NCBI RefSeq assembly: GCF_007679495.1
Contig: NZ_VEGP01000012.1
Span: 41,651-105,650 of the forward strand
From: Paenibacillus sp. 32O-W
GTDB taxonomy: Bacteria > Bacillota > Bacilli > Paenibacillales > NBRC-103111
Length of the DNA: 64,000 nucleotides
Direction of reading: 5' to 3'
A program made the translations under genes and the position numbers. Shown here piece after piece: positions 33,697 through 42,086 of the stretch. The notes below the pieces were generated by a model that did not search any database, had not been told where the DNA came from, and saw only the letters and a list, made by a program, of their open reading frames with translations. Numbering within the stretch: the first letter of the stretch is position 1; every line of letters starts with the position of its first letter.

Positions 33697-34653
33697 TTAT
33701 CCCTCCGCTTCGCCGGACTCCTTGGAAATGCTGGGCTTGGGCCGGAATTGGGTAGGAGGCATGCCGGACCAGCGGCGAAATTGTCTGGAGAAATGACTAA
33801 TGGAGCCGAAGCCGAGCCGCGAAGAAATCTCCTCTATCGTCATGTCGCTGTTCACCAGCAGCTGCTTGGCTTTGTTCAGCTTTAACCGGCTTAAATACTG
33901 GCGCGGCGGGATACCGTAAACGCGGGTGAAAATTTTGCTGCATTGACTCCGGCTAAGGTGAAGCTCTTCTGCTATATCCGAGATGGAGCCGGAGGCAAAT
34001 ATCATGGAACGCAATTTCTCCTCAATCGCGTGAGCGGTATCCGCTTCCGATTGGGTAGCTTCATTAGGGATAGACGGAGAGCTCTGCTGGACGGCGGCGG
34101 CACCGGCTGAGGAGAAACGGATAAATTCTCTCACGATCAGCAAGGTATAGGCTTGCAGAGCCATTTGATTATCCGAGGTAAGCTCTATGCGCCCCCCGTC
34201 GGGTACAGCTTCCAAGGTGCCGTTAGCGGCAGACTGTCCGTTAACCGGAAGTAAGCTTCGTAACAGCAGCAGCTCCATTTCTTTCATATACAGGGGCAGA
34301 CTCGAATGCTCCGAATCCTGCTTGGTGATATGTCTATATTTGGAGCCGCTTAACAGCTTGCGCAGCTTGGGGTCATCGATATCAAAATGAAGATTGAAAA
34401 AGGAATAAGTTTCTTCGGAGATGTTCTGCATCTGATGCCGGACCCCCGACTGCAGCAGCAGCCAATCGCCCGCATGCAGATCAAGCTTTCTTCCGTTGAT
34501 CATATGAGTAACGCTTCCGCTCCAGCAGTACAGAAGCTCAAAAAGATAATGATGATGGTTAGGGAAAGACCAGCCCTGAGGCTTGACACTGAAGTGGCAG
34601 CCGACGATTTGCAGCGTACTGGTTATGTTTGGGAAATGGACGTCGATATTCAC
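33697..34653 (-). CDS. AraC-family regulator
   Basis: A 318-residue regulator. Residues 1-110 are a cupin-like domain (FSVKPQGWSFPNHHHYLFEL, LDLHAGDWLLLQSGVRHQ). A variable linker of about 100 residues follows, rich in Ser, Ala and Glu. Residues 215-310 hold the two helix-turn-helix motifs (ISDIAEELHLSRSQCSKIF, IEEISSRLGFGSISHFSRQF). GTG start with AGGAGG upstream. It is divergent from the GH35 beta-galactosidase gene and is its likely activator. Confidence 0.9.
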   Translation of the reverse strand: MNIDVHFPNITSTLQIVGCHFSVKPQGWSFPNHHHYLFELLYCWSGSVTHMINGRKLDLHAGDWLLLQSGVRHQMQNISEETYSFFNLHFDIDDPKLRKLLSGSKYRHITKQDSEHSSLPLYMKEMELLLLRSLLPVNGQSAANGTLEAVPDGGRIELTSDNQMALQAYTLLIVREFIRFSSAGAAAVQQSSPSIPNEATQSEADTAHAIEEKLRSMIFASGSISDIAEELHLSRSQCSKIFTRVYGIPPRQYLSRLKLNKAKQLLVNSDMTIEEISSRLGFGSISHFSRQFRRWSGMPPTQFRPKPSISKESGEAEG

Positions 34654-34718
34654 CGCAATCCTCCTAACTGACGGAGCGACTATAAGATTTCAACTAAAGT
34701 GATTATACCACTGCCGCA

Positions 34719-34736
34719 GCAAAAATGTGCAAAAAT
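34719..34736. promoter_or_regulatory. Direct repeat GCAAAAAT x2, one helical turn apart
   Basis: GCAAAAAT occurs at 34719-34726 and again at 34729-34736, a 10-bp period, about 17 bases upstream of the -35 box of the GH35 gene. AraC activators commonly bind direct repeats just upstream of -35 elements, so this is a good candidate site for the divergent regulator. Confidence 0.45.
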
Positions 34737-34752
34737 AAGGATGCTTTGCTAA

Positions 34753-34781
34753 TTGTACAAATGTCCCGGGCTTTCTATTAT
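34753..34781 (+). promoter_or_regulatory. Promoter of the GH35 gene
   Basis: TTGTAC, 17 bases, TATTAT: a housekeeping-sigma type promoter 43 bases before the start codon. It matches a leaky promoter that benefits from an activator. Confidence 0.5.
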
Positions 34782-34823
34782 AAAAGTATGGATATTATGA
34801 CTATTTGATAACGGAGGGTTCCT

Positions 34824-36578
34824 ATGGGACAGTTTGCGGTTAGCGGTAAGCAATTTACGTATGACGGAAAGCCGGTTCAGCTTCTATCGGGAGCGATTCA
34901 TTATTTCCGGATCGTCCCGGAATATTGGAGAGACCGGCTGCTGAAGCTGAAGGCCTGCGGCTTGAACACCGTTGAAACGTATGTGGTTTGGAACGTTCAT
35001 GAGCCGAATGAAGGGCAATTCAACTTCTCCGGCCAGGCCGACCTAGTTCGGTTTATTGAGATCGCGGGCGAGCTGGGCCTGTACGTGATTGTGCGTCCAA
35101 GTCCTTATATTTGTGCGGAGTGGGAATTCGGCGGATTGCCGGCCTGGCTGTTGAGCGAGCCGGATATGAAGCTTCGCTGCTACCATAAGCCTTTCCTCGA
35201 TAAAGTGGATGCGTACTACGATGTGCTGCTGCCGAAACTCAAGCCGCTGCTGTGTACGAACGGCGGACCTATTATCGCCATGCAAATCGAGAACGAATAC
35301 GGCAGCTACGGCAACGATAAGCGATATTTGGAATATCTTAAAGACGGCATGATTCGTCGCGGAGTGGATGTATTGTTGTTTACATCGGACGGACCTACCG
35401 ACGTTATGCTGCAGGGCGGTATGGTTGACGGGGTGCTGGCAACGGTCAACTTCGGCTCCCGGACCGAAGAATCTTTCTCCAAGCTGCTGGAATACCAGCC
35501 GGACAAGCCGCTCATGTGCATGGAGTATTGGAACGGGTGGTTCGATCATTGGGGGGAAGAGCATCATACGAGAGATGCGAAGGATGCCGCCGCCGTTTTG
35601 GACGATATGCTGAAGATCGGTGCATCGGTCAATTTCTATATGTTCCATGGCGGAACGAACTTCGGTTTCTATAACGGGGCTAATTATGGTGGTTTTTATG
35701 AACCGACAGTGACCAGCTACGATTATGATTCGGCTCTGAGCGAGAATGGGGAGCTGACGGAGAAATATTATGCCTTCCGGGAGGTTATCGGCAAGTACGC
35801 TGAAGTGGATGAGTCGATTCTGCCGGAACCGATCCGCAAGAAAGCTTATGGCCGGATACCGTTAACCGCGAGCGCAGAGTTATTCGACAGCCTGTCCCTG
35901 CTTTCCCGTCCGGTGGAAAGAACCTGTCCGGAGCCGATGGAGAAGCTGGGGCAGAATTACGGATTCATTCTGTACACGACCCGGGTGTCGGGACCGAGAG
36001 AGAAGGCGAGCCTCATCCTGCAGGAGGTTCACGACCGGGCGCTCGTTTTCCTGGACGGCGAGTATAAAGGGGTTCTGGAGAGATGGGATAAGGAATCCAA
36101 GGTCGAACTGGAAATCCCTAAGGAGGGGGCCGAGCTGAGCATTCTCGTTGAAAATATGGGAAGGGTCAACTACGGACCGAAGTTAAAAGACTACAAAGGA
36201 ATTACGGAGGCGGTCCGGTTAGGCTATCAGGCTCTGTATCACTGGACGATTCATACGCTTCCGTTGGATGATCTCTCTCCGCTGAAGTTTCAGAAGAGCG
36301 GTCCCGTTTCTGAGAAGCCGGTGTTCTACCGGGGAACCTTCCAGGTGGAGGAGGCGGCGGACACCTTCCTCGATATGTCCGGCTGGACTAAAGGGGTAGC
36401 CTATATTAACGGATTTAACCTTGGGCGGTACTGGAAGCGCGGTCCGCAGCAAACGCTGTACATCCCGGGTCCGTTGCTAAAAGAAGGCGAGAATGAAATA
36501 GTCATCTTCGAGCTGCATGGAACCGATGAAGCGGCCGTTACGCTGACAGACCGGCCTAACCTGGGGCAAAAAGCTTGA
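34824..36578 (+). CDS. Family GH35 beta-galactosidase
   Basis: A 584-residue glycoside hydrolase without signal peptide, so it acts on imported oligosaccharides. The barrel shows SGAIHYFRIVPEYWRDRL, VVWNVHEP, RPSPYICAEWEFGGLPAWL and IIAMQIENEYGSYG, whose second Glu (about residue 158) is the acid/base; CMEYWNGWFDHWG gives the nucleophile (about residue 234). Two C-terminal beta domains follow, ending with the family segment AYINGFNLGRYW. Length matches intracellular GH35 enzymes. ATG with GGAGGG upstream. It stands alone, controlled by the divergent AraC protein, and is followed by a strong terminator. Confidence 0.95.
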   Translation: MGQFAVSGKQFTYDGKPVQLLSGAIHYFRIVPEYWRDRLLKLKACGLNTVETYVVWNVHEPNEGQFNFSGQADLVRFIEIAGELGLYVIVRPSPYICAEWEFGGLPAWLLSEPDMKLRCYHKPFLDKVDAYYDVLLPKLKPLLCTNGGPIIAMQIENEYGSYGNDKRYLEYLKDGMIRRGVDVLLFTSDGPTDVMLQGGMVDGVLATVNFGSRTEESFSKLLEYQPDKPLMCMEYWNGWFDHWGEEHHTRDAKDAAAVLDDMLKIGASVNFYMFHGGTNFGFYNGANYGGFYEPTVTSYDYDSALSENGELTEKYYAFREVIGKYAEVDESILPEPIRKKAYGRIPLTASAELFDSLSLLSRPVERTCPEPMEKLGQNYGFILYTTRVSGPREKASLILQEVHDRALVFLDGEYKGVLERWDKESKVELEIPKEGAELSILVENMGRVNYGPKLKDYKGITEAVRLGYQALYHWTIHTLPLDDLSPLKFQKSGPVSEKPVFYRGTFQVEEAADTFLDMSGWTKGVAYINGFNLGRYWKRGPQQTLYIPGPLLKEGENEIVIFELHGTDEAAVTLTDRPNLGQKA

Positions 36579-36585
36579 CGCTATA

Positions 36586-36616
36586 CCTCCTCACCTTTTG
36601 CGGTGAGGGGGTTTTT
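36586..36616 (+). terminator. Strong terminator of the GH35 gene
   Basis: CCTCCTCACC pairs with GGTGAGGGGG (one mismatch-tolerant end) around six bases, followed by TTTTT. Confidence 0.85.
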
Positions 36617-36663
36617 CTATTTAGGGCTAAGAATATCACTTGTCGCGAGTTTCGATTCGACTC

Positions 36664-36792
36664 CTACTGGCCGTACTTTTCTTGCCATAAATCACGCCAT
36701 TCAATAAAGCTCAAGCCGGTGACTTCCTCAAGGGTCTGGCCATCGATGGAATAATATGCGCTAGTCTCTTGAGTTACTTGTACTGTCCTATT
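36664..36792 (-). pseudogene. Possible C-terminal remnant of a decayed gene
   Basis: A 42-codon minus-strand frame without a start codon, opened by an in-frame stop just upstream, reads like real protein: QTLEEVTGLSFIEWRDLWQE followed by a KYGQ end. Amino-acid use is balanced and aromatic residues are common, unlike the flanking sequence. I do not recognise the family. It may be the tail of a gene lost by deletion, or chance. Confidence 0.3.
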
Positions 36793-36922
36793 CTACGGGT
36801 AGCTTGTATAATCAAATTATCCTGATGAAGAGAGCCGGCAACGATAAATTGTTATTCAGAACGTGTAAAGGCAGAAGAAGTTCGTGCGGTCGTGCGGTTT
36901 TTCAAAAAACAGCGGAGAAAGG

Positions 36923-37702
36923 ATGATTCAGATGAAAATTTCCCTATATTCGGATGATTCCCATTTAACGGAAGCCCCTTCCATAACCGCTTATTGGGCG
37001 GATGGAGAAGGGCCGAAGCCGGCTATGATCGTATGCCCGGGAGGAGGCTACAGACATAAAGCGAAACATGAAGGAGAACCGGTCGCCCGTTGGCTGAACG
37101 GAATCGGCATTACCGCCTTCGTTCTCGATTACCGGGTGGCGCCGCATCGTCATCCGCTGCCATTGTCCGATGCTCAACGGGCCATTCGATTGGTCCGGCA
37201 TCGGGCTGCAGATTGGGGCGTGGATCCGTCCCGAATCGGCATTCTCGGATTTTCCGCGGGCGGGCATCTCGCAGCATCCGCCGGAACAATGGAAGCCCCG
37301 GCCGCTTCGGGGAACACTGATCCTGTTGAACGGGAAAGCACCCGTCCCGATCTGATGGTTCTGTGCTACCCGGTCATTACCTTCGGGGAAGGCGGGCATG
37401 AAGGTTCCCGCCTCAACCTGCTGGGGCCCGATCCATCGCCGGAGCTTCGGGCACAGCTTTCGGTTGAAAACCGGGTAAGTGCCGATACACCACCTGCATT
37501 TGTATGGCATACGGCGGATGATCTGAGCGTACCCGTTCAGAACAGCCTGAAGTTTGTAAACGCGCTGGCAAGCTTCGGCATTCCGTTCGAGCTGCATGTA
37601 TTCCCGCATGGCCGTCATGGTCTGGGATTAGCCGAAGAAGACGAACATGTTCAGCAGTGGACGCGGCTATGTGCCGCATGGCTCCGAAAGAATGGATTTT
37701 AG
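36923..37702 (+). CDS. Alpha/beta hydrolase, acetyl-xylan-esterase-like
   Basis: A 259-residue cytoplasmic serine esterase of the dienelactone hydrolase/BD-FAE group. It shows CPGGGYRHKAKHEGEPVA (oxyanion loop), the nucleophile motif GFSAGGHLAAS near residue 113-120, an acid in TADDLSVPVQ and a catalytic His in HGRHGLGL near the end. Such enzymes deacetylate xylo- or other oligosaccharides. ATG 36923 has GGAG five bases upstream; ATG 36932 is a close alternative. It follows the GH35 gene at a distance and shares its plant-polysaccharide theme. Confidence 0.85.
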   Translation: MIQMKISLYSDDSHLTEAPSITAYWADGEGPKPAMIVCPGGGYRHKAKHEGEPVARWLNGIGITAFVLDYRVAPHRHPLPLSDAQRAIRLVRHRAADWGVDPSRIGILGFSAGGHLAASAGTMEAPAASGNTDPVERESTRPDLMVLCYPVITFGEGGHEGSRLNLLGPDPSPELRAQLSVENRVSADTPPAFVWHTADDLSVPVQNSLKFVNALASFGIPFELHVFPHGRHGLGLAEEDEHVQQWTRLCAAWLRKNGF

Positions 37703-37849
37703 GCAGTAGCGGCCTCCGCCCGAGTGGATTTATTCCGCGAAGTCCGCAAAGGCAGTCTCTAGCGACTTTCTGCGACTTTCCGGATAGAGTGCTCTAAGGA
37801 GGGGGAGTTCCCCGCATTAGTCCCTGCCGTGGATGGCCCGTGTTCCGGA

Positions 37850-38680
37850 TTAGCGGATTTGCTTGCGGTATGCAGTAGGACTCTTCCCATAGTGGGAAGT
37901 AAACTGTTTGGTAAAATAATACGGACTTTGAAAGCCGACATCCTCGGCGATTTCAGCGACCGTACGTGAAGTGAATTCAAGCAGCCGCGCGGCTTGCCGC
38001 AGCCGGATTTTTGCCCGGGTGGCTGCAATTGAATCGCCTACCTGTTCTTTGAATAAATGTGCAAGGCGGGAAGGCGATAATTGCACCTGGCGGGCTAACC
38101 CGGCAATGCTGAAGGATTGCTTCAAGTCACGGGTAATTATTCCGAGCACTTCTTCGATTCTTGGATCCAGCCTCTTGGCCGTATCATTGACTCTCTGTGC
38201 CAGCAGCAGAATCATTTCCTCCATCGCGTTAAGGGCAAGCAGCCCGGAGTACGGCTGCTCTAACCTGCAATCCCCGATCATCCTTTCGAATACGGCTTGT
38301 AACCGTGCTTCTGCGGAAGCATCGTTCAACCGGACAATCAACAGTCCGGGATGCGGCTCCGGCCAAGCCAGCCATTCCAGCCAGGAAGGCTGGGGAATAA
38401 AATGAGCCCAATAAAACTCCCACATCGTCCCTTCGCCGGCAGCATAGTGATGAACGGTGCCCGGCTTCAGCACGACGATATCTCCTCTATGACATGTCCA
38501 ATTCCGCTCACCGATCCAATACGAACCGCTTCCAGAGAGGGTGTAGGTAATCAACCAGTCTCTGGTACCTCTTGAACGGTACACCCGATAGCCATCGGGC
38601 TCGGAGTAATGATCCGAAACGAGTATGCCCGGAGCGGGGCTTGCCGTTTCGACAGCAGGATCGTTAAGGAATTCAGCCAT
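37850..38680 (-). CDS. AraC-family regulator
   Basis: About 276 residues. The N-terminal cupin-like domain (SYWIGERNWTCHRGDIVVLK, GTVHHYAAGEGTMWEFYW) is followed by the two helix-turn-helix motifs (IAGLARQVQLSPSRLAHLFK, VAEIAEDVGFQSPYYFTKQF). GGGAGG lies ten bases before the ATG at 38680; ATGs at 38689 and 38704 are possible alternatives. It is divergent from the dioxygenase gene, with a 20-bp direct repeat between them. Confidence 0.88.
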   Translation of the reverse strand: MAEFLNDPAVETASPAPGILVSDHYSEPDGYRVYRSRGTRDWLITYTLSGSGSYWIGERNWTCHRGDIVVLKPGTVHHYAAGEGTMWEFYWAHFIPQPSWLEWLAWPEPHPGLLIVRLNDASAEARLQAVFERMIGDCRLEQPYSGLLALNAMEEMILLLAQRVNDTAKRLDPRIEEVLGIITRDLKQSFSIAGLARQVQLSPSRLAHLFKEQVGDSIAATRAKIRLRQAARLLEFTSRTVAEIAEDVGFQSPYYFTKQFTSHYGKSPTAYRKQIR

Positions 38681-38809
38681 TTCCAGCATTCCTCCCTTCT
38701 CCATCTCATTCTACAATGAAAGCATCCGATCCAGAAGGCCTGAATCCTTGCAAAGGGGGGATCGCCGTCGGACAATGCCATGCCGTGTGGCGGGAACCGC
38801 ACGCTTTTT

Positions 38810-38849
38810 CGGTGAAGACTGCCGATAGCCGGTGAAGATTGCCGACAAC
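38810..38849. promoter_or_regulatory. Two 20-bp direct repeats, head to tail
   Basis: CGGTGAAGACTGCCGATAGC (38810-38829) is followed directly by CGGTGAAGATTGCCGACAAC (38830-38849), 17 of 20 bases identical. A period of 20 bp puts both copies on the same face of the helix, which is the arrangement bound by AraC/XylS dimers. It lies about 70 bases before the dioxygenase start codon. Confidence 0.6.
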
Positions 38850-38916
38850 GAGAAGCCCGGCCCGGATCGAATGATTGAAATTCGGCAAAATTTTATAAGA
38901 AGGAGAGGGAAAAGAG

Positions 38917-39741
38917 ATGGAGAGTAGTTTGTCAATGGAGGCGGGTAACGAAAGGTACAAAATGCAGTTTGCAAGCGAGGGTTATACGATAGTCAGAGGA
39001 CTGTTAAGCGAACCGGAGGTAGGAGAGATTAAAGAGACCTTTATGGAAATGCATCGACAAGGCCCGATTCCAGGTTATTTCGCACCGGTTTCCGCAGAGG
39101 AATCCGGAGGCGATATTCTGAAACAATTTCCGCGGGTTATGCACCCCCACCGGTTCAATGAATTGGCTAAGCGCTATATGCTTCATCCGGATATCATGAA
39201 TGTCTTGGAGGATTTATTGGAGGAAGAGCCGATCGCGGCGCAAAGCATGTTTTATTTCAAGCCCCCCGGTGCCCGGGGTCAGGCGCTGCACCAAGATAAT
39301 TTCTATTTGAAGGTTCAGCCCGGCACATGTATAGCGGCTTGGGCAGCAATAGATCCGTCGGATGAGGAAAACGGAGGAATTATGCTGGTGCCCGGTTCTC
39401 ACCGACTCGATATTGAGTGCCCGCATTTGGCTGACCCGAGTGTTTCCTTTTCCAAGGAAGAAGTAAATGTACCTGAAGGGATGAAGGTCATCCCTTCCCG
39501 GCTCAACGCGGGCGATGTTCTGTTCTTTAACGGCAGCGTTATTCACGGTTCTTATCCGAACCGTTCCGCCAACCGGTTTCGCCGTTCTTTTATTTGCCAT
39601 TATGCGGGAATATCCGCTCGCCAAATCGGTCAATTCTATAACCCGTTATATACTAGAGACGGTCAATTGCTGGAATTGGAAGGAAATCCGGATTCGGGCC
39701 CTTGCGGGTCGGAATTTGGTACTCCTGCGGAAGCCCACTGA
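38917..39741 (+). CDS. Phytanoyl-CoA dioxygenase (PhyH) family protein
   Basis: A 274-residue Fe(II)/2-oxoglutarate-dependent oxygenase. The metal triad is visible as H125-Q-D127 in LHQDNFYLKVQPG and H210 in GSVIHGSYPNRS, with the 2-oxoglutarate-binding Arg in NRFRRSFICHY. Also typical are AAWAAIDPSDEENGG and LVPGSHR. AAGGAGAGG precedes the ATG. Divergent from an AraC gene. Bacterial members hydroxylate various small molecules, so a substrate cannot be named. Confidence 0.88.
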   Translation: MESSLSMEAGNERYKMQFASEGYTIVRGLLSEPEVGEIKETFMEMHRQGPIPGYFAPVSAEESGGDILKQFPRVMHPHRFNELAKRYMLHPDIMNVLEDLLEEEPIAAQSMFYFKPPGARGQALHQDNFYLKVQPGTCIAAWAAIDPSDEENGGIMLVPGSHRLDIECPHLADPSVSFSKEEVNVPEGMKVIPSRLNAGDVLFFNGSVIHGSYPNRSANRFRRSFICHYAGISARQIGQFYNPLYTRDGQLLELEGNPDSGPCGSEFGTPAEAH

Positions 39742-40195
39742 GGATAGAATCTACGTCAACTTCGCCGAAATATTAATGGAAAAGGGACAGACCGGAAGCA
39801 GATTCCGTTGCTTACACGGTTTACCTCTATATCGAGGCTTTGGACTGTTATCCCCTTGCCTCAGAAAAGCGAGATGACCATGAATTCCATCGGCTAGATT
39901 CCTTCCAGCCCGTTAAATTTCTGTTTCATAACAAGAAAGATCACACCCCTCCAGATGATACTGAGCTAACGGGATAACAGCCAAAGGATCGGGGAGAGCG
40001 TACGGGCCTGCCATAAATGTACTGAGCGAATGGGATAACAGCCAGAGGGACGAAGAAAGCGTACGGGCCAACCTTAAAGGTACTGAGTGAACGGGATAAC
40101 AGCCAAAGGAGCCTAGAAATCAGTCCGGCAAAACGGCCATTCCTCCACCGAACCCTCCGGTAGAGTTTTTTTCATAAAAACAGGGAAAAAGGAGA
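39742..40195. other. Intergenic stretch holding a tandem repeat
   Basis: About 450 bases with no supported gene. The middle part is the 61-bp tandem repeat listed separately. Confidence 0.5.
39958..40112. repeat. 61-bp tandem repeat, two full copies and one partial
   Basis: The unit begins TACTGAGCGAACGGGATAAC and continues AGCCAAAGG, then GAAAGCGTACGGGCC. Copies start at about 39959, 40020 and 40081; the third stops after AGCCAAAGGAGCC. About 80-85% identity between copies. The period of about 61 bp and the clean junctions suggest tandem duplication. Confidence 0.7.
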
Positions 40196-40220
40196 ATAAT
40201 TGTTATGTCTTAACAATTAT
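40196..40220. promoter_or_regulatory. Perfect 10-bp inverted repeat upstream of the DUF421 gene
   Basis: ATAATTGTTA and TAACAATTAT are separated by TGTCT. The element ends about 20 bases before the start codon, just ahead of the AGAGGTGG site. It could be a repressor operator or an RNA hairpin. Confidence 0.5.
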
Positions 40221-40240
40221 GGGACCAGAGGTGGATTTTC

Positions 40241-41101
40241 ATGCAGGAATGGCTCGAAGTGGCGCTGCGCACATTGACGGCTGTCGTCATTTTATTCGTG
40301 TTGACCAAGCTGCTGGGCAAAAGACAAGTTACTCAGCTTTCGGTCTTCGAATACATTACGGGAATTACCATCGGGAGCTTGGCCGCTTATATTTCCCTCG
40401 ATCTTGAAGCGAACTGGTATCTGGGAATCGTCGCTTTGGTCGTGTGGGTAGGCGTCTCTCTGGGAGCGGAATTTCTTCAGATCAAAAGCAAGAGATTCAG
40501 AAACTGGATTGACGGGAAAGGGACGATCCTGATCAAGGACGGCAAAATAATGGAGGACAATCTGAAGAAGGAGCGTCTCTCCACGGACGAGCTGCTGGAG
40601 CAGCTTCGCAGGAAGAACGCCTTCCGGGCGGCGGATGTTGAATTCGCCGTTATGGAGCCTAGCGGGGAAATCAATGTGCTGCTTAAGCGGGAAAACCAGC
40701 CGATCACGCCGCGTCACTTGGGGATCAAGGTCGGACCCGAGCAGGAGCCTCAGACGGTAATTATGGACGGCGTTATCATGGATGAGCCGTTGGCCACCAT
40801 CGGGCTCAGCCGAGAATGGCTCAAAACGGAGCTGGAGAAGCTGGGAGTCGCACAGGAGAACGTATTTCTCGGACAAGTGGACACCTACGGGCAGTTATAC
40901 GTCGATTTGTTCGATGATCTGATCAAAGTTCCCGAGCCCTCGCAGAAAGCCGCTTTGCTGGCCACTCTCAAGAAATGCGAAGCCGATCTGGAAATGTTCG
41001 CTCTGTCCTCCGAGGATAAAGAAGCGAAGGAAATGTACGGCCGCTGTTCGGAGGTCATGCAGGAAGTCATACTCGAAGTCAGACCGCTATTAACCGGTTA
41101 G
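40241..41101 (+). CDS. DUF421 (YetF/YdfS-type) membrane protein
   Basis: A 286-residue protein with three N-terminal hydrophobic spans (residues 5-90: LTAVVILFVLTKLLGKRQ, FEYITGITIGSLAAYISL, YLGIVALVVWVGVSLGAEFL) and a soluble cytoplasmic domain with the DUF421 signature GTILIKDGKIMEDNLKKERL and DVEFAVMEPSGEINVLLK. Family members are found in spore-formers, and some affect spore germination; the mechanism is unknown. Length is about 50 residues longer than typical because of a C-terminal helical extension (residues 230-286). AGAGGTGG precedes the ATG. Its stop overlaps by four bases the stop of the convergent metal-binding lipoprotein gene. Confidence 0.88.
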   Translation: MQEWLEVALRTLTAVVILFVLTKLLGKRQVTQLSVFEYITGITIGSLAAYISLDLEANWYLGIVALVVWVGVSLGAEFLQIKSKRFRNWIDGKGTILIKDGKIMEDNLKKERLSTDELLEQLRRKNAFRAADVEFAVMEPSGEINVLLKRENQPITPRHLGIKVGPEQEPQTVIMDGVIMDEPLATIGLSREWLKTELEKLGVAQENVFLGQVDTYGQLYVDLFDDLIKVPEPSQKAALLATLKKCEADLEMFALSSEDKEAKEMYGRCSEVMQEVILEVRPLLTG

Positions 41102-42063
41102 TTCGAATTCGTGGTCAATCCGTTGAGGATCGTATCGATGTTCCATTTCATCATCTTAAGATAAGTATCTCCGTCCGTCCCCGGTTTTCCGAGGGAATCG
41201 GTAAATACTGTGCCTCCTATCGGAGCACCCGTATCCTCGGAAACCATCTCCATGCTGCGCGGGTCTACGCTTGTTTCCAGGAACAGGACGGGCACCTGCT
41301 TATCGCGGATTAGATCGATGATTGTAATAAGCTGGGACGGCGTTCCCTGCTTTTCCGAGTTGATTTCCCATATATATTGCGCTTCGAAGCCATAAGCCCG
41401 GCTGAAATACTTGAAGGCTCCTTCGCTGGTGACCAAAATGCGCTTATCTTCAGGAATGTCGTTAAAGCGTTCCACAGCTTCCCGATGAAGCTTATCGAGC
41501 TCAGCGATGTACAGCTCGGCGTTAGCCTTATAATCCGTCTCATGCTCCGGGTCTATAAGAATCAAAGCATCGCGGACATTCTCGGCGTAACGGATTCCGT
41601 TGCGGATATCGAGCCAGGCATGGGGGTCTATTTCTCCTTCGCTGCCGGCCGATGTGAGGAACAGCGGTTCTACACCGTCGCTTATCTGGAATACGGGTGC
41701 ATCGGGGCCGTCCTTATGGGTGGCCTCAAGCAATTTTTCAAACCAGGAGTTGCCGGCTTCCAAATTCATGCCGTTATAGAAGACCGCGTCCGCATCCGCC
41801 GTATTCTTGACATCGGCGGGAAGGGGATCGTATTCATGCGGGTCGGAGCCGACGGGGGCAAGGCTGACGACTTCTACCCGGTCTCCTCCGACATTTCGGA
41901 CAATGTCATAAATGATGGAATAGGTGGCAACGACCTTGAGCTTGTCATTCTGCTGTCCGAAGGAGCCGCCGGAAGAATCCGTTGGACGGTTATCGGGGGT
42001 GCATCCCGCAACCCACAGCAGAACGAGGAGTAACAAAGTGATTTTTACGATAATCGGTCTCAA
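41098..42063 (-). CDS. Metal ABC transporter substrate-binding lipoprotein, Mn-type
   Basis: A 321-residue lipoprotein of the PsaA/MntA/ZnuA family. The TTG at 42063 follows GGAGGGAGAGAG and gives a classic signal: a basic start, LLLLVLLWVAGC and the lipid-anchored Cys. The four metal ligands expected in the Mn branch are present in order: His in VGSDPHEYDP, His in IDPHAWLD, Glu in VTSEGAFKYF and Asp in ETSVDPRSM. Zn-specific relatives have a third His in place of the Glu, so Mn (or Fe) is the likely cargo. Last gene of the ATPase-permease-receptor unit. Confidence 0.88.
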   Translation of the reverse strand: MRPIIVKITLLLLVLLWVAGCTPDNRPTDSSGGSFGQQNDKLKVVATYSIIYDIVRNVGGDRVEVVSLAPVGSDPHEYDPLPADVKNTADADAVFYNGMNLEAGNSWFEKLLEATHKDGPDAPVFQISDGVEPLFLTSAGSEGEIDPHAWLDIRNGIRYAENVRDALILIDPEHETDYKANAELYIAELDKLHREAVERFNDIPEDKRILVTSEGAFKYFSRAYGFEAQYIWEINSEKQGTPSQLITIIDLIRDKQVPVLFLETSVDPRSMEMVSEDTGAPIGGTVFTDSLGKPGTDGDTYLKMMKWNIDTILNGLTTNSN

Positions 42064-42086
42064 CTCTCTCCCTCCAACTCTCCATT

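Noticed and set aside
39958..40112. CRISPR array.
   Set aside because: The repeats are contiguous 61-bp tandem units without unique spacers, and no cas gene is present.
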